From: JBEKIK01 sp963845975 | GTDB lineage: Bacteria; Planctomycetota; Planctomycetia; Pirellulales; Thermoguttaceae | Assembly: GCA_963845975.1 (NCBI GenBank) | Contig: CAWJUD010000002.1 | Span: forward strand, 1,054,001-1,118,000 | DNA: 64,000 bases | Direction of reading: 5' to 3' | Shown here: positions 8,881 through 17,097 of the stretch, in pieces | Position numbering within the stretch: position 1 is the stretch's first letter | Layout: every line of letters begins with the position of its first letter | Notes under the pieces: model-generated | What the model was told of the DNA's origin: nothing | Database searches by the model: none | What the model saw: the letters and a program-made list of their open reading frames with translations, nothing else | Made by a program: the position numbers and the translations under genes

Positions 8881-9654
8881 CTAAAACCTTTTCCGAGCTG
8901 CTAAACCAAAAGCGCAGGCAAGGATTAGAAGGACTATGGTGGACGGTTCTGGAACCGGTGCGATCCCTCCGCCGGTCGGCCAATTCACGGTGGATGGCGG
9001 AGTATAGGCCAGAGGTTCAGTCCCTTGGGTTGTTAAGCCGGTGATTAAGCTGTTAATATCAGAGATATCAACGGCTTCATCGTAGTTTGAATCGCCATTG
9101 AAATAAACCTGGGATGCACTACCAGGAGCACCTGGAGTGGTTAATCCTGTAATCAAACTATTTATGTCACTAATATCAACAGCACCATCCAAATTAAAAT
9201 CACCCACATAAGTGTAGCGCATCAAAATTTGGTCATTTCCAACAGTTGCACCAAAGAATTGGGTGCCCGCACCAAAACTGCTGAGGAATTCGGCGCCGGT
9301 GTTGATGCCATAAGTGGTATTTTGTGTTGGATTATCCCTTGCAGTATAACTCGTGTAGCCTGGACTATTCCAAGCAGTACCCGGGTAAAGATCCCAAGGA
9401 TCTGACGAACTAAAAATCTGATTTGCGACACGATAGTACATGTCGGCAAGTGGGACGGGATTTAATTCAATCCCCGCACTATTGTTGAAGTTAATTGTGG
9501 CGACTGGCGTTTGGAGATTATCCACATAATCCGTATTAAACGCGCCGTCCACGTTTGTATCGTGAGCGATATAATTCAACACTTGCGCCCAACTCGGAGA
9601 TGAAAATAACAGCGTTAGCGCGATTGCTACGCATGTCACTCTTTTTAAATTCAT
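8881..9654 (-). CDS. PEP-CTERM protein with two dockerin-like calcium repeats
   Basis: 257 residues from the ATG at 9654, chosen because GGAGGA lies 8 nt upstream and the protein then starts directly with a signal peptide (MNLKRVTCVAIALTLLFSS). Two repeats, DFNLDGAVDISDINSLITGL and the later DSNYDEAVDISDINSLITGL, are spaced about 34 residues apart. They have the D-x-N-x-D-x-x-V-D-x-x-D pattern of type I dockerin calcium loops. A PEP-CTERM end follows (VPEPSTIVLLILACAFGLA, then ARKRF). The dockerin pair suggests binding to a cohesin-like partner or calcium-stabilised folding at the cell surface. N-terminal half has no recognised domain. Confidence 0.85.
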   Translation of the reverse strand: MNLKRVTCVAIALTLLFSSPSWAQVLNYIAHDTNVDGAFNTDYVDNLQTPVATINFNNSAGIELNPVPLADMYYRVANQIFSSSDPWDLYPGTAWNSPGYTSYTARDNPTQNTTYGINTGAEFLSSFGAGTQFFGATVGNDQILMRYTYVGDFNLDGAVDISDINSLITGLTTPGAPGSASQVYFNGDSNYDEAVDISDINSLITGLTTQGTEPLAYTPPSTVNWPTGGGIAPVPEPSTIVLLILACAFGLAARKRF

Positions 9655-9669
9655 ACTGTTTTCCTCCAT

Positions 9670-10321
9670 ACAAAGCGGGTAAAAAACGAGATTGGTTGAA
9701 CAAGAAGAATCAAGGAACCTAAACGATGCTCAATGTTGTTCTTCTTTCCTACGATGGCCTCCTTTCTTGAACATTCAAGTTGTACATTCAAGTTTGTCCA
9801 AAAATAGAGGTGTTTGTGTTTAAGCAAATTCCCGGTGGCAACTTTTGTAAGGCGAGTTTTAAACTCGCCCCACGCAATCACCATTTACTCGAACACAAGT
9901 TTCAGCATAACAAGGGCCGCGCGAAATATCAAGTACCTGGGGGGATACATTTGCGTAAATTTTTACCTATTCCCCCCTATTTGAGCAATCCTTTCCTTCC
10001 TTAAATTAAAAACTGTTTATAATTAAGGCAAAAATTTTGTTTTCCTGGGTAAGACAAGTAAAAAACTCGTTTCCCTATAACCGCTTAATAAGACGGAATA
10101 ACCTGTCTTGAAAAACCCGTTTTAGAGGTTAAACCCGCCAGAACGGCAAGTAACGGGGAAAACGCTGCTTCTGCCTGCTAAGTTGTAGTGCCAAATTTCT
10201 TAAGAATAACCTTCTCCTTTTTTACCAAGAATTTCCCAGATGTCAACTGTTTTTTTCATAAACCCCCCGAAAGATATTGAAAGATACGGAGGGGGATAGT
10301 AAATAAGAGGGGAAAACAAAC
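9670..10321. other. Long AT-rich intergenic region, no gene seen
   Basis: About 650 nt upstream of the dockerin/PEP-CTERM gene. ORFs here are short, lack ribosome-binding sites and look spurious. A 19-nt inverted repeat (GGCGAGTTT / AAACTCGCC, 1-nt centre) lies at 9851-9869, about 200 nt upstream of the PEP-CTERM start, and could be an operator. No hairpin followed by a T-run was found. Confidence 0.45.
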
Positions 10322-11071
10322 CTATCCCTTAATCAGGACATCGATAAGTTCCTCGAAGCGGCTGATGTGCACGTCGGCTTGGGCGTCGGAGTCGAAATTG
10401 AAGGCGACGGTAGGCATGCCCGCGGCCGAAGCCCCGGCCAATTCCAGGCGGTCGTGGCCCACGAAAGCGACTTTATGGGGGGGAAGATTCATGCCCTGAA
10501 GTGCAGCCAGATAAGAAGCCGCGTCGGGCATGCAGGTATTCAGGTCGATGGATGAGATCACGGTGGGAAATAGTTTTTCAATTCCAAATTGATGCAATAG
10601 CCCGCGCAATGCGGCGGCATTATGCTGGGAATTGCATATCACGCCCATGGCAAAGCCTTGTTGATGCAGGCGCCACAGGGTATTTCTTACACCGGGCAGG
10701 GGGCGGGAATGGGCCTCCAACTGCCGGCGGCGGGCGTGACTGGCCGCCTCGACCTCGTCGATCTGGCCGCTGCTGAGGCCCGCACATTGCAGAAACGAAG
10801 CAAAAGCCTGGCGGAAATCGCGGCGGCCGCGGTGCACCTCGTCGAGATATTCGCGATCCCAGAGGCGGAAGAAACTGCAATAATTAGTGCTTAATCCCAA
10901 CCGCGATAAAAGCATCAGCACCCAGCGACGCCAGACGATGTCGTCGTAGAGGATGTTGCACATATCGAAGAGGATTCCGCTAACGGCTTTTGCCAGCGGT
11001 TTAGGCTGAATGCGAGGGTTAATGCGCCGATTGTGCCTAGACGCGTGTACTGGAATTTGAGAAAGGGGCAT
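10322..11071 (-). CDS. HAD-superfamily protein with degenerate catalytic motifs
   Basis: 249 residues with the layout of a HAD hydrolase with an alpha-helical cap. Motif I reads LFDMCNILYDD: the nucleophile Asp is kept, but the second Asp (general acid/base, +2) is Cys. Motif II is GVICNSQ (Ser kept). The region where the motif III Lys should be reads CMPDAASY, with Met instead of Lys. Motif IV reads FVGHDRLELAGA instead of GDxxxD. Three of four motifs therefore deviate, so phosphatase activity is doubtful; it may bind phospho-ligands or partner proteins. It lies 315 nt from the SpsF-like gene on the same strand and may act with it. No Shine-Dalgarno is visible. Confidence 0.75.
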   Translation of the reverse strand: MPLSQIPVHASRHNRRINPRIQPKPLAKAVSGILFDMCNILYDDIVWRRWVLMLLSRLGLSTNYCSFFRLWDREYLDEVHRGRRDFRQAFASFLQCAGLSSGQIDEVEAASHARRRQLEAHSRPLPGVRNTLWRLHQQGFAMGVICNSQHNAAALRGLLHQFGIEKLFPTVISSIDLNTCMPDAASYLAALQGMNLPPHKVAFVGHDRLELAGASAAGMPTVAFNFDSDAQADVHISRFEELIDVLIKG

Positions 11072-11090
11072 TGTTCGAGGGTTGGGGGTT

Positions 11091-11155
11091 CAAGATGCAG
11101 GGTTCAGGGTTCAGGGTTCGGGGTTCAGGGTTCAGGGTTCAGGGTTCAGGATTTT
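11091..11155 (+). repeat. GGTTCAG heptamer tandem repeat
   Basis: Eight to nine imperfect units of GGTTCAG/GGGTTCAGG in tandem. Similar short arrays occur at 32458-32487, 37740-37780, 54471-54490, 55419-55452 and (inverted) 55575-55616. No coding role here. Confidence 0.7.
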
Positions 11156-11239
11156 GGATTTACAAGGGGTGGTCAGTTTACTGACCGCTTTTTGAAGTCC
11201 CTAGTGTTGCGTCACGGCTAATTTTTCGGGTTGGGCGCC

Positions 11240-11309
11240 ACGACCAACCTTCGGTCGGTGCCCGGCTTGTCCGGCAGTGAGGGAAACACGGTTGGACAAG
11301 CCAACCGTG
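11240..11309. repeat. Paired palindromes in the spacer upstream of the HAD gene
   Basis: Contains ACCAACCTTCGGTCGG (hairpin) followed by a perfect 9-bp palindrome CACGGTTGG-ACAAG-CCAACCGTG at 11287-11309. The CCAACCTTCGGT core also appears inside the loop of the hairpin repeat at 16994-17046. The rest of the 315-nt spacer (11072-11386) holds only the heptamer array and these palindromes. Confidence 0.5.
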
Positions 11310-11386
11310 GCACCCGAAATTTAAGGCAAGACGGTATACTAGCGCAAAGCGCAAACGGTTTAATTTTCTTATTGGGCAAGAAACGT

Positions 11387-12143
11387 TTACCATTGCGCGT
11401 GGACCGTGTCGCGGTTCAGGGCGGCCATGCGGCTGCGCAAGGCCGGATGCTGATCGAGCAGATTGGAGACCCGTTGCCAATCCATTTTATCCGGTCCGAG
11501 GGCCTCGTAGATAGTCAATACGTGGTCCCAATCTTCTTCCATCTCGACGGTCAAGCGGACGTCGTCGCGGTCGATTTCGGCGGGGGCCGGGATGAGGCGG
11601 ATGTCGAATTTTTCAGGATGGGAATAAATGAACCTGGTGACATTCTCGCGTTCTTCGGCGTGCTTTGCCTGGCGGGCGGCTTTGTGCAACGCGCTTGCGC
11701 GGATCCATTCCGCGTAAACTCCCACCGGGGAAAGGATGGCCGGCTGGCCGTCGCGCGAGCAGTAGCTGATGTAGTCGTATTGCGGATGCTCGGCGGCGGT
11801 GGTCACCAGGCGGTCGATCAGCGCCGGGTCGATAAAGAGATGGTCGCCGCGGATGCGAATCACGCCTTGAGCGGCGTATTGCTCCAGGGCCTGAGAAAAA
11901 CGGCCCAGGCTGTCCGGTTTGGTTCCCACGAAGATGGGGACGTCGGCGGGGACGAGATTTCGCATGAAACGATGATCAGCGTCGTCGCAGACGAGCACGA
12001 TCACGCCGTCTAGGCGCAGGGAGTCGGTAACGTGGCGGATGACCCATTCCAGAACCGGACGTCCCCCCAATTTTCTTGCGGCCCTGCAATGGAAGTGGCG
12101 CGCATGGCAGCAAGCCTGGACTATTCCAAGGGTTCTTGAGCAT
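11387..12143 (-). CDS. SpsF/CMP-KDO synthetase-like nucleotidyltransferase, frameshifted start
   Basis: About 250 residues related to SpsF and the CMP-sugar synthetases (GT-A-like Rossmann fold). LGGRPVLEWVIRHV aligns with the family's start of domain, DGVIVLVCDDADHRFM follows, and a metal/substrate segment GVIRIRGDHLFIDP sits mid-protein. The family's usual nucleotide-binding signature RxGSxRLPGK after IVQA is replaced by an unrelated 13-residue stretch (CCHARHFHCRAAR), so CTP use is uncertain. The in-frame ORF extends to a TTG at 12199, but an ATG at 12143 with AAGGAG 6 nt upstream is one base out of frame. A one-base indel near 12133-12136 would give MLKTLGIVQA. Probably involved in surface polysaccharide precursor synthesis. 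Confidence 0.7.
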
Positions 12144-12512
12144 CCCGCTTCTCCTTGTACAAGTCCTAAGTAATTTCCATTTAAACCGCTCGTTCGCAAA
12201 GCTGTTCCGAGAGTACTGTTGAATGTAGCATTTCAACCGGGTAATAGTCAAGAGGGTCGGGATTTTTTTATCTAACCCTAAAGCGGGGAAGATGTGCTGA
12301 AATGTAGCAGTAGGCACACTCCGTGTGTAGGCTACGGATACGGCACACGGAGTGTGCCTACTACAGATACGGGACGGGGAGTGTGCCGTCTACAATGGCA
12401 AATCCCCCATTAATAGTTAATGAGCAAAGCGGCAAGCGATGATAGCATAGCTTGCACATAAGTTGGTGGGACATGTAAAAGGATTCCTAACAAAAATCTT
12501 GCCAGGCATTGC
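12144..12512. other. Intergenic region with a long palindrome
   Basis: About 370 nt between the SpsF-like and HAD genes. The only structure is the 18-bp palindrome at 12310-12361 and a partial extra arm (GGGGAGTGTGCCGTCTAC) at 12375-12392. The upstream part should contain the promoter of the SpsF-like gene. No ORF of interest. Confidence 0.5.
12310..12361. repeat. 18-bp perfect inverted repeat (GTAGGCACACTCCG type)
   Basis: Arms GTAGGCACACTCCGTGTG and CACACGGAGTGTGCCTAC with a 16-nt loop; the loop itself contains GTAGGCTACGG. A third, imperfect arm follows at 12375-12392. This looks like a mobile palindromic repeat unit rather than a simple terminator. Confidence 0.65.
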
Positions 12513-13159
12513 TTATTTTAGGCCCAAGACTTTATAAAGCGCCGGATCGGACAGACTGTCAACGACCAACGATGCCGAACTGAAATCGTGCCTGCGGCTG
12601 TGCCGGGCAGGCACGGCCACGGCAAATGCGCCGGCGGCGGCTGCCGCTTTACAGCCGTTTTGACTATCCTCCAAAACTAGTAACTCGCCGGGGTTAAGAT
12701 TGAAACGGGCCGCGGCGGTAAGATAGATTTCCGGGTCGGGCTTGCCGCGGGTGATGTCTTCGGCCGTTAGGGAAAAGCTGAATCGCCGATGCATGCCGAA
12801 ACGCGTAAGACAGGCGTCCAACAAGGCCCGGGCACTGCTGGTGGCGATGGCCTTGGGAATGCCGGCGGCTTCCAGGGCCCGGAGCAATTCGAGCAGGCCG
12901 GGCATGGGGGCCAGGTGCTCGTCTAATAATCCGATAAAGAGGATGTTCGATTCGGCCGCCAATTCCCGCCACGATTCTGACAAATTGCAGCGGCGGATCA
13001 TGATCTCGAAGGATGTTTGCGGGGTGAGCCCCATCATTTCGTTTTTCAATTCCGCGGTGAATTCGCGCCCCTGCGCCGCAATAACTCCGTTCCCACGAGG
13101 GTGTAAACGTCCTCGGTGTTGAACATCAAGCCATCCATGTCGAAAACAACGGCTTTCAT
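12513..13159 (-). CDS. HAD hydrolase, beta-phosphoglucomutase-like, frameshifted
   Basis: The visible ORF (to 13049) lacks motif I, but in the sequence just upstream an ATG at 13159 opens MKAVVFDMDGLMFNTEDVYT, a perfect DxDx nucleophile motif. That frame runs into a stop one base out of register. Inserting one base in the C/G run at 13064-13071 joins it as RRRGREFTAELKNEMMGL. The whole protein (about 215 residues) then has motif I, the helical cap, motif II (IATSSARA), motif III Lys (RGKPDPEIY) and motif IV (LVLEDSQNGCKAA). It is thus a complete HAD phosphatase/phosphoglucomutase-type enzyme, and the frameshift is most likely a sequence error. Substrate unknown; probably a sugar phosphate. 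Confidence 0.85.
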
Positions 13160-13281
13160 GGCAGAGTGGTGATAGGTTATGGGGGATGGGGATTGTGGGG
13201 ATGGTAGAGTGCTAAATCACAAGTGGTCTGATTGAGGACCAATGCCCGGCAGGCCTTCGCGGCTTTATAAATCACTAATCT

Positions 13282-14985
13282 CTAATCCTTTTTTAATTGA
13301 TAAATGATATAGCTTTCGTTGCGATAGACAACTTTTAAATTCAAGGGGGGATCGGTGGACTCGGTTATCAGGAAATCGGCCTGGTATTTGCGGCCGAGCT
13401 CTTCGATCCGCCGGAGGTCTAATTCGTTGAGGGATTCGTTGCGGGGATATTCCGGATCGCCGCCGTCAGCGGCAAAAAGGTCTTGCAATCTTGTCCGCCA
13501 TTGTACTATTTCCGCGGCGTTCTGGGGCACGTCTTTCCACGTGGCCACCTCCGCGCGGTTGGCGTACCATTTAAACGTCTGGGCCAGGCGCGGCGTGATA
13601 AATCGGGCCGTGGGGGGCGTGTTCCGCTCGTCGGCCGCCCAAAAACACGCCTCCTGCCAGTCCAGGGGATTTGCCAGGCGCTCGGCCCGGGGTGTAGTAG
13701 GCTGTAATCGCTGGATCGTCAACGAGCCGAAATGATAAATCAATGCCAGGCCGGCAAGGACGGCCGCGAAACGGGCGACTGCCGTGCGAGCGGGCCAGGA
13801 ATCGACGATCCACCAGCATCCCAGCATTGCCACGCCCAGGGGCACAGCCACGTCGGAGAGCCGGAACCAATAATATCGCAGCAATCCGGCCGCCAGATCG
13901 CGATTGATAAACGTCAGCATATTGACGGCGGCGCCCGCCAGGGCGATTATTATCGCCCCGGTTACGAACGCGCGGAACCGCTTTAGTGAGGATTGAATAT
14001 CGTTGAATGTCGTGGGATTTGATTGCAAATTGCAAATTGCAAATTGCAAATTGCAAAATGACGACCAAAAACTACGAAAAGCCGTTCGGCCGGCGTTTGT
14101 GGAGTCGCCGGTATTGATCGGGTTTGCACTCGTCATAAAATTTCCGCCGCCGCTCGTGTCATGGCTGTTGATCAGCGAAATTCGCCAACTCAAGGTGAAA
14201 TAGAGCGATGTTAAAAGCACGAATCGAATTATGAACTGGGGGTAGATTTGAAAAATGTCCAAGTGGTGCGGCAGGCGCTCGAATACATAGATTTGATTTG
14301 CCTGCCGAATGGTTGCCGCATCGACATGGGCGTTTAGGAACAAGGCGGGTAATAATCCAGGCAAGGCCGGGATAAGACCGCCCAACAACGAGGGCCACAT
14401 CGTTCGCAGCTTTGGCCGGTCGCGTCCGATCATAAGCCAAGCCAATCCAGCCGCAACCGCCGCCCAACCGCCCACCAACACGTGCAGGGCCGAGGCTGCT
14501 CCCAGCAAGAGCCATGCCCGATGCCAATGATTTCGTACCAGCGATTCCAGTCCCAAAAATACAAACACGTAGGCGAAACCCTTGGCTTCCACGCCGCCGA
14601 TCACCCATTCGCCGGCCATGTGGAAGTTATCCATAAGCATGGCGAACAAAGCGGCGCTGAGGATCGACCAGCCGGGCCGCGGCAGTACGGCGAAACTCAA
14701 GCGCCGCCAGGACCATGCCAATAGCCACCAGGTAATTAGCCTGCCCGTCCAGGCAAGGGCGGCGGGCGTGAAGCACAGCGAGAGCCAACCGAATGTAAGA
14801 TAAAAGACTTTATGCGTGTCCTTCGAGTCCAGGAAGAAATCGCCCGCCGCCCAAGATGGATTCCAATAATGAATCGTCTTGCCCAGGTAGTAAGGTTCAT
14901 TCACATCCGGCGCGGGCCAGGCGCCTTGAAGGCAGAAGACCGCGAAAACAAGGGCAATCTCGGCGAGTATTCGCCATTTTGACAT
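13282..14985 (-). CDS. Polytopic membrane protein (DUF6798-like) with repeat insertion
   Basis: About 567 residues from the ATG at 14985 (an upstream ATG at 15018 is also possible). At least ten hydrophobic helices fill the first two thirds, for example ILAEIALVFAVFCLQGAW and AWLLLGAASALHVLVGGWAA. A soluble C-terminal domain has WQEACFWAADERNTPPTARF and TFKWYANRAEVATWKDVP, like the C-terminal domain of planctomycete DUF6798 membrane proteins (family call from memory). Residues about 290-345 form a low-complexity insertion, part of which (FCNLQFAICNLQ) is translated from a heptanucleotide tandem repeat. It may be a transport or glycosyl-transfer protein; function is unknown. It lies downstream of xylB on the same strand. 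Confidence 0.7.
   Translation of the reverse strand: MSKWRILAEIALVFAVFCLQGAWPAPDVNEPYYLGKTIHYWNPSWAAGDFFLDSKDTHKVFYLTFGWLSLCFTPAALAWTGRLITWWLLAWSWRRLSFAVLPRPGWSILSAALFAMLMDNFHMAGEWVIGGVEAKGFAYVFVFLGLESLVRNHWHRAWLLLGAASALHVLVGGWAAVAAGLAWLMIGRDRPKLRTMWPSLLGGLIPALPGLLPALFLNAHVDAATIRQANQIYVFERLPHHLDIFQIYPQFIIRFVLLTSLYFTLSWRISLINSHDTSGGGNFMTSANPINTGDSTNAGRTAFRSFWSSFCNLQFAICNLQSNPTTFNDIQSSLKRFRAFVTGAIIIALAGAAVNMLTFINRDLAAGLLRYYWFRLSDVAVPLGVAMLGCWWIVDSWPARTAVARFAAVLAGLALIYHFGSLTIQRLQPTTPRAERLANPLDWQEACFWAADERNTPPTARFITPRLAQTFKWYANRAEVATWKDVPQNAAEIVQWRTRLQDLFAADGGDPEYPRNESLNELDLRRIEELGRKYQADFLITESTDPPLNLKVVYRNESYIIYQLKKD
14022..14056 (+). repeat. Intragenic ATTGCAA heptanucleotide tandem repeat
   Basis: Five exact copies of a 7-bp unit inside the coding region of the DUF6798-like gene. 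Because 7 is not a multiple of 3, gain or loss of one unit shifts the reading frame. Confidence 0.85.
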
Positions 14986-15052
14986 AGGTGAGCCGGATTG
15001 ATCGACCCGCGATGACATGGAAGAAAATGAATAACGATGGGATAACGGATTT

Positions 15053-16585
15053 TTATTTTTCCAGCGCGGCGATGCTTTTGAAATCGCTTTTCAGTGAGCG
15101 GTAGAGCTGCTGGTAAATGGGGAATGCCTTGTCGTAGTGTTTTTTAGTCTCGCGATCGGGCGATGTTTCCGAAACCACTCGGATTAAGGCCGCGCAGGCC
15201 TCGCGGATGTCCTTAAACGTACCTGCTCCCACGGCTGCCAGCAAGGCCACGCCATAGGCCGGGCCTTCCTCGCTGTTGATTGTAACCACCTTGCGCCCGA
15301 ACACGTCGGCCTGGATTTGCCGCCAAAGCAGGCTTCGCGCGCCGCCGCCGGAAGCTCGGATCTGTTTGATCGGCACGTCCAGGTGTTCGAAGATATCCAG
15401 GCTGTCGCGCATGGAATAGGTTACGCCTTCCAGAATGGCCCGAATTAAATGCCCCCGGCCATGGGCCAGGGTCAGACCGATAAAGCAACCCCGGGCGTAA
15501 GGATCGGCGTGGGGCGTTCGTTCGCCGGATAGATACGGTAGAAAGAATAATCCCTGGCTGCCTGCCGGGACGTTTTCGGCCTCTTTGGTCAGCGCGTCAT
15601 AGACTTCTTTTCCGGCTTTTTTGGCGGCGGCGACGTCGGCCTTGCATAATTCATTGCGGAACCATTGCAAAGAACCGCCGGCCGCAAGATTCACGCCCAT
15701 CATGTGCCATTTGCCTCGCACCGCGTGGCAAAAGGTGTGAACGCGCCCTTTGGGATCGATTTTTAGTTCGTCGCTGTGAACGAACACTACGCCGGAGGTG
15801 CCTATGGACGTGGAAAGGACGCCGCGATTGACGATTCCGTTTCCAACCGCACCGGCGGCGCAATCGCCGGCCCCGCCTACGACCACGCAATCGGTCGTTA
15901 GGCCCAGGGTTTTGGCGGCCGCGGGCGTGAGTTTGCCGGTTACTTCCTCCGATTCATAGCAAGTGCTGAAAAGGTCGATGTCGAGATCCAGGGCCGAGAG
16001 CAATTCCTTGGACCACTTGCGTTTGGCCACGTCCAAGAGCAGCATGCCGCTGGCGTCGCTCAGTTCGGTGGCGAATTCGCCGGTCAGGCGGCGGCGGATT
16101 TCGTCCTTGGGCAAAAGAATCTTGCGGGTTTTGTCGAAATGTTTCGGTTCGTGGTTTCTAAGCCAGAGGATTTTTGGGGCGGTAAAGCCGGTCAAGGCGG
16201 GATTGGCCACCATCTTTATTAGTTTTGCCCGGCCGCCGGCGCGGCTTTCGATTTCGGCGCATTCGGCCGAGGTGCGCTGGTCGTTCCAGAGGATCGCGCG
16301 GCGGATGACCTTATTTTGCTTGTCGAGAAAGACCGAGCCGTGCATCTGGCCCGATAGGCCTATAGCCTTTACGTCGCCCGGCTTGAGACCGGCCTTGGAC
16401 ATGACCTTTCGAACCGATTGTATTGTGGCCTGCCACCAGTCTTCAGGGTCCTGCTCGCTCCATAACGGTTTGGGCACATAACAGGGATAGGTTCCTATAG
16501 CCGAGGCCAAAATGACGCCTTTTTCATTTATTGCCAGGGTCTTTGTGCCTGAAGTGCCGATGTCGATGCCTAAAAAAACAGCCAT
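15053..16585 (-). CDS. xylB: Xylulokinase
   Basis: 510 residues, normal for FGGY-family D-xylulokinase (EC 2.7.1.17), which phosphorylates D-xylulose to feed the pentose phosphate pathway. It starts MAVFLGIDIGTSGTKTLAIN (ATPase phosphate-1 loop). ECIGLSGQMHGS-type motif AIGLSGQMHGSVF is near residue 77 and AILWNDQRTS near 115, both hallmarks of xylulokinase over glycerol kinase. The second ATP-binding lobe has VVGGAGDCAAGAVGNG and ASGGGARSLLWRQIQAD. No xylose isomerase or transporter gene is adjacent in this window, although a divergently oriented sugar-type solute-binding lipoprotein begins 500 nt away. The spacer contains a hairpin repeat at 16668-16725. Confidence 0.95.
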   Translation of the reverse strand: MAVFLGIDIGTSGTKTLAINEKGVILASAIGTYPCYVPKPLWSEQDPEDWWQATIQSVRKVMSKAGLKPGDVKAIGLSGQMHGSVFLDKQNKVIRRAILWNDQRTSAECAEIESRAGGRAKLIKMVANPALTGFTAPKILWLRNHEPKHFDKTRKILLPKDEIRRRLTGEFATELSDASGMLLLDVAKRKWSKELLSALDLDIDLFSTCYESEEVTGKLTPAAAKTLGLTTDCVVVGGAGDCAAGAVGNGIVNRGVLSTSIGTSGVVFVHSDELKIDPKGRVHTFCHAVRGKWHMMGVNLAAGGSLQWFRNELCKADVAAAKKAGKEVYDALTKEAENVPAGSQGLFFLPYLSGERTPHADPYARGCFIGLTLAHGRGHLIRAILEGVTYSMRDSLDIFEHLDVPIKQIRASGGGARSLLWRQIQADVFGRKVVTINSEEGPAYGVALLAAVGAGTFKDIREACAALIRVVSETSPDRETKKHYDKAFPIYQQLYRSLKSDFKSIAALEK

Positions 16586-16667
16586 AATGTTTTTCCCAAA
16601 AACCAGGATTTCAAGTTTTGGCCCGAAGCGATCTTTTTTGTCGAAGCCGCTTGGTCGGATAAATGTC

Positions 16668-16725
16668 TTAAGGAACTCTCACAAAAACCTCCCCTCTCCC
16701 TTTGGGAGAGGGTTAGGGTGAGGGC
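16668..16725 (+). repeat. CCCTCTCC hairpin repeat (family A), copy 1
   Basis: Unit TTAAGGAACTCTCACAAAAA, CCTCCCCTCTCCC, TTT loop, GGGAGAGGGTTAGGGTGAGGGC. The central hairpin has 9-bp perfect arms (16692-16700 / 16704-16712). The same unit, in reverse orientation and with another loop, is at 59750-59819. The rest of the spacer (16586-17097) shows no gene. Confidence 0.7.
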
Positions 16726-16993
16726 GAAATGTACTGTTATTTATTCTCCACCGCCAACCTCCTCTTAGGAAGAAAGCGGTTTTGTTATAATTCCTAAATA
16801 TAACATTATAATCAAGTTTTACGTACTTGTTGATCAGGTTCCATTGACGAAACCTCCCTGAATGTCCTAAAGTGCAAACACGTTGATTTTCTTTGGCATT
16901 AGTTTTTTGGAAAAGATTAACGAATTATTGGGAATGAAATGAGAGAGATTGTATCGCAAAACCGCAATTTCATGGATTTTGCCGGCGTGAAAG

Positions 16994-17046
16994 GCCCTCA
17001 TCCTAACCCTCTCTGGGCGACAACCGAAGGTTGGTCAGGAGAGGGG
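16994..17046 (-). repeat. CCCTCTCC hairpin repeat (family A), copy 2, nested
   Basis: GCCCTCATCCTAACCCTCTC on one side and GGAGAGGGG on the other, with a loop that is itself a palindrome (CGACAACCGAAGGTTGGTC). Read through, it would give the typical artefactual peptide GPHPNP...WSGEG ahead of the lipoprotein. Confidence 0.65.
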
Positions 17047-17097
17047 ACCGACAATAATCATCTCCTGGTGAAAGAGGGGACTTGCTATATACGGATC

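Noticed and set aside
9651..10004. Two 74-77-residue ORFs in the AT-rich spacer
   Set aside because: No ribosome-binding site, one overlaps a PEP-CTERM start, and residue composition is not protein-like.
11091..11155. Possible origin iterons or DnaA boxes in the GGTTCAG array
   Set aside because: The unit does not match DnaA or known iteron patterns, and the array recurs inside gene ends, which an origin would not.
16939..17097. N-terminal 53-codon extension of the solute-binding protein
   Set aside because: It is translated from a dispersed hairpin repeat and comes before the lipoprotein signal peptide; the ATG at 17098 fits better.
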